NCBI GenBank assembly: GCA_016926595.1
Contig: JAFGOG010000062.1
Span: 1-33,910, forward strand
Direction of reading: 5' to 3'
Source of the DNA: Anaerolineae bacterium
GTDB taxonomy: Bacteria > Chloroflexota > Anaerolineae > JAAYZQ01
Length of the DNA: 33,910 nucleotides
The notes under the pieces are model-generated. The model did not search any database. It had not been told where the DNA came from and was given only the letters and a program-made list of their open reading frames with translations. How positions within the stretch are numbered: position 1 is the stretch's first letter; every line of letters starts with the position of its first letter. Positions 31,091-33,910 of the stretch are shown in pieces. The translations under genes and the position numbers were made by a program.

Positions 31091-33301
31091 CTATTCTGAC
31101 AGACTGATCACGTACAGCTTGTTGCCGCTCAAGAAATAGGCGCGCTTGACGCTCTCGTCTACAAACAGGCTGGCGGCCTTTTTCAGGATATCGCCCTTTT
31201 CGGCCAACTGCGCATCGCTCAGCTTGAACTGGCGCGTGAACTTGCCATCGTTTGCGCTCTGGACGATGCGGCTGTTGCCGCTGTCGGCGACATAGATCCA
31301 TTCCGTCTCGTCCGGCGGATAGCTCGACAGGGCCCTCGGGTCGCGGGGCGGCGCGTCCCAATCGGCTGTGCTGAAATCCGCCGGCTGGCCCAGGATCAGC
31401 TTGGAAATCCGGCCATCGGCATAGAGCAGGTAGATGCCGTCGCCGATCGCCATGTCCACCACACCCGCCAGATCCGCCGACGCCTGCAGCCAGTCGGTAG
31501 GTGCGCCGCCGTAACCATCGGGCGTGGCATCGTAGCGCCAGATCTTGTTGGTGTTGGGGTCCAGCACATATAGACGGCCGGTATGGCTGCCTACTAGCTG
31601 GGCATAGTTGTCGGCATCGCGGGCGGTCACCTGGAGCGCGCGCCGCTCGCCGGTGGTTGGATCGTACTCGATCAGCGCGCCGCCGCTCTCGAGAATGACC
31701 AAAGCCGGTCTCTGGCGAATGTTGCCCTGATCTATGCCCATCCACACCATGTCTACCAGGTCGTTCACCAGGGTCCCATCCACCTGATCGCCTTTCTTGA
31801 CCACGACCTTGGAGTCTGGCTGAAGGGATTGCTGGGTTATATCCAACTGGTGATGGTGGACCTGGCCCGATCGGCGATCCATGACAAACACGTGCATACC
31901 CTGGACGACGACGCGGCTGAGCACGACGTCACCCGAGTAGCTATGCAGCTCTCCCACCCACCCGATGCGCTTGACCTGATTGACCTGATCCAGGCGCTCT
32001 ATAACATCCTGCCGGAGAGACACTGCATCGGCACGTTCAGGCTGGCGCTCGAGAAAGCGATCCAGGCTGCTCTGCGCTGCTGCCAGATAGGTACGCTGGG
32101 ATGTGAGATCGGTGGCGGTGTTGGCCTGCTGCCAATTTGAGGTCGCCTGCTGCCACAGTGCATCCAGCTCGGCCCGCCGCGTCTGTCCCCGCTGCAGCAA
32201 AGTGATGGCGACGACCACGGCGACGACAAGCGGGATGGCAACGGCGGCGCCGATGAGAGCCTTATGGACGATTTCACCCTGCGTCGGGGCACGGGCTCCT
32301 GTTCGCGAACGGCCCCGTGGCGCCTTTTCCGCTTCGCCCCACCTGGCCGCGGGCGGCCCTGCCTGCCTGCCCCGGCGGGTCGCTCCCCCAACCGGCGCGC
32401 CACTCGGGACCATCCGCCGCGCCAACGTCCGCAGCCCGACCCACAGACCGGCCAACGCTGCCGCCACGGCCTTGGCAGCCCCCCGCAGGCGATCCCCGAG
32501 CTGCAACTGGCCGGCCCACTGCGAAAGCCCTGCCATGACAGAGCTTTCCCGGCGGAAACCGGCGCTTTCCGGCGCGGCAGGTCCAGGTTCCACGCCGGCG
32601 CCCCCATCGCCGATCGTCACCGCCAGGGCTGTCAAGTCACAGCCGCGAGCCGCTTCCAGCAACCTGTCCAACACCGCCTGGCTCCCGCCGAGCCGACCCT
32701 CAGCCAGGATAGGATCCCATGCCTGGGGGGGCATTGCGCGGGCCAGATCGCTTTCGATCAGCAGCACCACGTCGCCAGGGCTGACCTGGAGGTGGAATAG
32801 GGCCACATGCGCATCGGAGCGATCCCCCAGGGGGGCGGTATCTACTTCCTCCAGTGGGACATCGTCCAGCCAGGGCGAAACATCGGGGAAACGGGTTACC
32901 TGATCGTCGTGCATGACATAGGCGGCGGCCGGTCCCGCCTGGGCGATGAACAGGTCATCGTCGCGCAGAACCACGCAGGAGATGCCCGCCGTCAGCCGTT
33001 CGGTGGGCAAGGAATTGCGGTTTTCGTCAAAGAGCAGGCGGTTTGCCTCGCGTACGGCCTGCTGCAGGCCCGCCGTCACACTGCCCCGCCGACCTACGTA
33101 GGTTTGGTGAACGACCTCAGCCAGTCGCCCCGCTGCGCTGTCAGGGTCGTCGGCGCGGCCGCGCTGAGGGGTCTCGACAAAAACATAAAGGTTTCCGCCC
33201 TTCCGCCCTCGAGAGACCCGCTCGTCGACAAGGGTATTGGTGGCTCCATCGTATTGGTGACCACCCAATACCGTCACCTGACCGACCGTGGTTTTGAACA
33301 T
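31091..33301 (-). CDS. Membrane-anchored PP2C-like protein with beta-propeller domain
   Basis: 736 residues; ATG 33301 follows GGGAGG by five bases. Residues 1-235 resemble a PPM/PP2C fold (SVTAGLQQAVREANRLLF, GISCVVLRDDDLFIAQAGP, VSPGDVVLLIESDLARA), but the metal-binding DGMGG-type motif is replaced by VETPQRGRADD. It is probably an inactive scaffold rather than a phosphatase. A basic linker leads to one transmembrane helix (about 348-370, ALIGAAVAIPLVVAVVVAI). The extracytoplasmic 360 residues carry repeated strands (RLYVLDPNTNKIWRYD, GIYLLYADGRISKL, EWIYVADSGNSRIVQS) typical of an NHL/YVTN-like propeller. This layout suggests envelope sensing or protein docking. Promoter 33425-33453 precedes a long repeat-rich leader. 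Confidence 0.72.
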   Translation of the reverse strand: MFKTTVGQVTVLGGHQYDGATNTLVDERVSRGRKGGNLYVFVETPQRGRADDPDSAAGRLAEVVHQTYVGRRGSVTAGLQQAVREANRLLFDENRNSLPTERLTAGISCVVLRDDDLFIAQAGPAAAYVMHDDQVTRFPDVSPWLDDVPLEEVDTAPLGDRSDAHVALFHLQVSPGDVVLLIESDLARAMPPQAWDPILAEGRLGGSQAVLDRLLEAARGCDLTALAVTIGDGGAGVEPGPAAPESAGFRRESSVMAGLSQWAGQLQLGDRLRGAAKAVAAALAGLWVGLRTLARRMVPSGAPVGGATRRGRQAGPPAARWGEAEKAPRGRSRTGARAPTQGEIVHKALIGAAVAIPLVVAVVVAITLLQRGQTRRAELDALWQQATSNWQQANTATDLTSQRTYLAAAQSSLDRFLERQPERADAVSLRQDVIERLDQVNQVKRIGWVGELHSYSGDVVLSRVVVQGMHVFVMDRRSGQVHHHQLDITQQSLQPDSKVVVKKGDQVDGTLVNDLVDMVWMGIDQGNIRQRPALVILESGGALIEYDPTTGERRALQVTARDADNYAQLVGSHTGRLYVLDPNTNKIWRYDATPDGYGGAPTDWLQASADLAGVVDMAIGDGIYLLYADGRISKLILGQPADFSTADWDAPPRDPRALSSYPPDETEWIYVADSGNSRIVQSANDGKFTRQFKLSDAQLAEKGDILKKAASLFVDESVKRAYFLSGNKLYVISLSE

Positions 33302-33318
33302 AGCTCCCTCCCGCAAGC

Positions 33319-33424
33319 AGCCTTCAGCGGTCAGTGGTCAGCCTTCAGCTTTGCTTTGCGCCAGGCGCCATTGCGGTATGAATCCCCTACCGCAGTAGCC
33401 GATAGCTGACGGCTGATGGCTCCT
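33319..33424. repeat. Heptamer repeat element in the PP2C-like gene leader
   Basis: Tandem AGCCGAT, AGCTGAC and GGCTGAT (33397-33417) on one side and complementary-sense GTCAGTG, GTCAGCC and TTCAGCT (33330-33350) on the other. Between them TGCGGTA and TACCGCA make a 7-bp hairpin. The element lies downstream of the promoter, so it would be transcribed as a structured leader of about 117 nt. Confidence 0.65.
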
Positions 33425-33453
33425 ATTATAGCCGATTTTGGTCAAAAGTGCAA
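33425..33453 (-). promoter_or_regulatory. Sigma-70 type promoter for the PP2C-like gene
   Basis: Minus strand: TTGCAC (33453-33448), 17-base spacer, perfect TATAAT (33430-33425). It may also drive dprA, manC and topA, for which no other clear promoter is seen. Confidence 0.7.
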
Positions 33454-33479
33454 CCGGCAAGGGAACTAGAAGGGACAGG

Positions 33480-33827
33480 TCACTCGGTAAAGATGACCTC
33501 GCGGACGTCGTAGGCCGGGACACAGGTCACCAGCAGGACCAGGTCGCCCTGGCCGCGCTGCCACAGCTTGTGGCGTTGGCCGGGGCCAATCTCGATGACG
33601 TCGCCGGGCCCGATGGCCTGTGTCTCGCCGTCGATGCGGATCTCGCCCTGGCCGGCGAGGACACAGTACACCTCCTCGGCCTCGGTGTGAAAATGCTCGC
33701 GGCTGGCCGTGCCGGGCGGATGCCGGATCTCGGCCAGGGTGTGCCGCGCCAGCCGGGCCAGCTCGCGGATGATGGAGCCGTCGTCGCCGGTGAACGGCTG
33801 GATGGAATCACGGTTTGTCGTGCGCAT
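33480..33827 (-). CDS. Small single-domain cupin protein
   Basis: 115 residues with AAGGAG seven bases before ATG 33827. Cupin motif 1 is PPGTASREHFHTEAEEVYCV (metal-ligand H-x-H and E) and motif 2 is PGDVIEIGPGQRHKL with the last histidine. It is a beta-barrel that probably holds one divalent metal. Such small cupins act as isomerases, dioxygenases or sugar-binding proteins; the sequence alone does not decide which. It stands alone, with no clear promoter in the 83 bases left in the window. Confidence 0.82.
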   Translation of the reverse strand: MRTTNRDSIQPFTGDDGSIIRELARLARHTLAEIRHPPGTASREHFHTEAEEVYCVLAGQGEIRIDGETQAIGPGDVIEIGPGQRHKLWQRGQGDLVLLVTCVPAYDVREVIFTE

Positions 33828-33910
33828 GATGAATCTCCTTGGAAGACAGGCTAACCACCAAGATCACAAAGGCAACAAAGGGATGACAACTACTTGGAAC
33901 GCAGCTCATC

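Noticed and set aside
33848..33880. A/C-rich stretch upstream of the cupin resembling a dispersed CTTTGTG-type repeat
   Set aside because: Too short and too near the window edge to separate from chance, and no promoter boxes with proper spacing were found in it.

Overview
The window is a high-GC bacterial chromosome segment, most likely from a Chloroflexota relative (Anaerolineae/Caldilineae type). This is an inference from the eukaryotic-type kinase fused to an NTPase and TPR repeats, the topoisomerase I with an extra N-terminal zinc ribbon, the frequent TTG/GTG starts, and the many short GC-rich palindromic repeats inside and between genes. No rRNA, tRNA, CRISPR array or transposase gene was seen.

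Layout. (1) 1-4938, minus strand: the first 969 codons of a Ser/Thr kinase-NTPase-TPR protein, then a secreted M23 metallopeptidase, each with its own well-formed promoter. (2) 5266-26416, plus strand: a tightly packed, co-directional defence-like island. It starts with a DUF499 ATPase, an ASCH-domain protein, two small Cys-rich proteins and a DUF1156 DNA methylase. A Phd/PIN toxin-antitoxin pair with its own promoter and operator follows. Next come a nuclease-HEAT-KAP NTPase, an unknown gene, two BrxD-like (DUF2791) ATPases, a BrxHI/Lhr-like helicase, and finally a PLD-SNF2 helicase. (3) 26439-33827, minus strand: core genes topA, a mannose-1-phosphate guanylyltransferase gene and dprA in an operon-like array, a membrane-anchored PP2C-like/beta-propeller protein, and a small cupin.

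How it may work together. The island combines one DNA methyltransferase, six P-loop NTPases (DUF499, KAP, two BrxD-like, Lhr-like, SNF2), two potential nuclease domains (PD-(D/E)XK and PLD) and a possible nucleic-acid reader (ASCH). This is the parts list of a modification-based anti-phage system. It shares pieces with BREX type 2 (BrxD, BrxHI) and DISARM (PLD, SNF2 helicase, methylase) but lacks the hallmark genes of both within the window (PglX/PglZ; DrmA/DrmB). Hand-counted 60-base lines give 60-72% GC in the DUF499, methylase and SNF2 genes but 52-57% in the KAP-to-BrxHI block. That block therefore looks like a second module placed inside a DUF499-DUF1156-SNF2 operon. An imperfect 26-bp direct repeat flanks the toxin-antitoxin pair at the module boundary.
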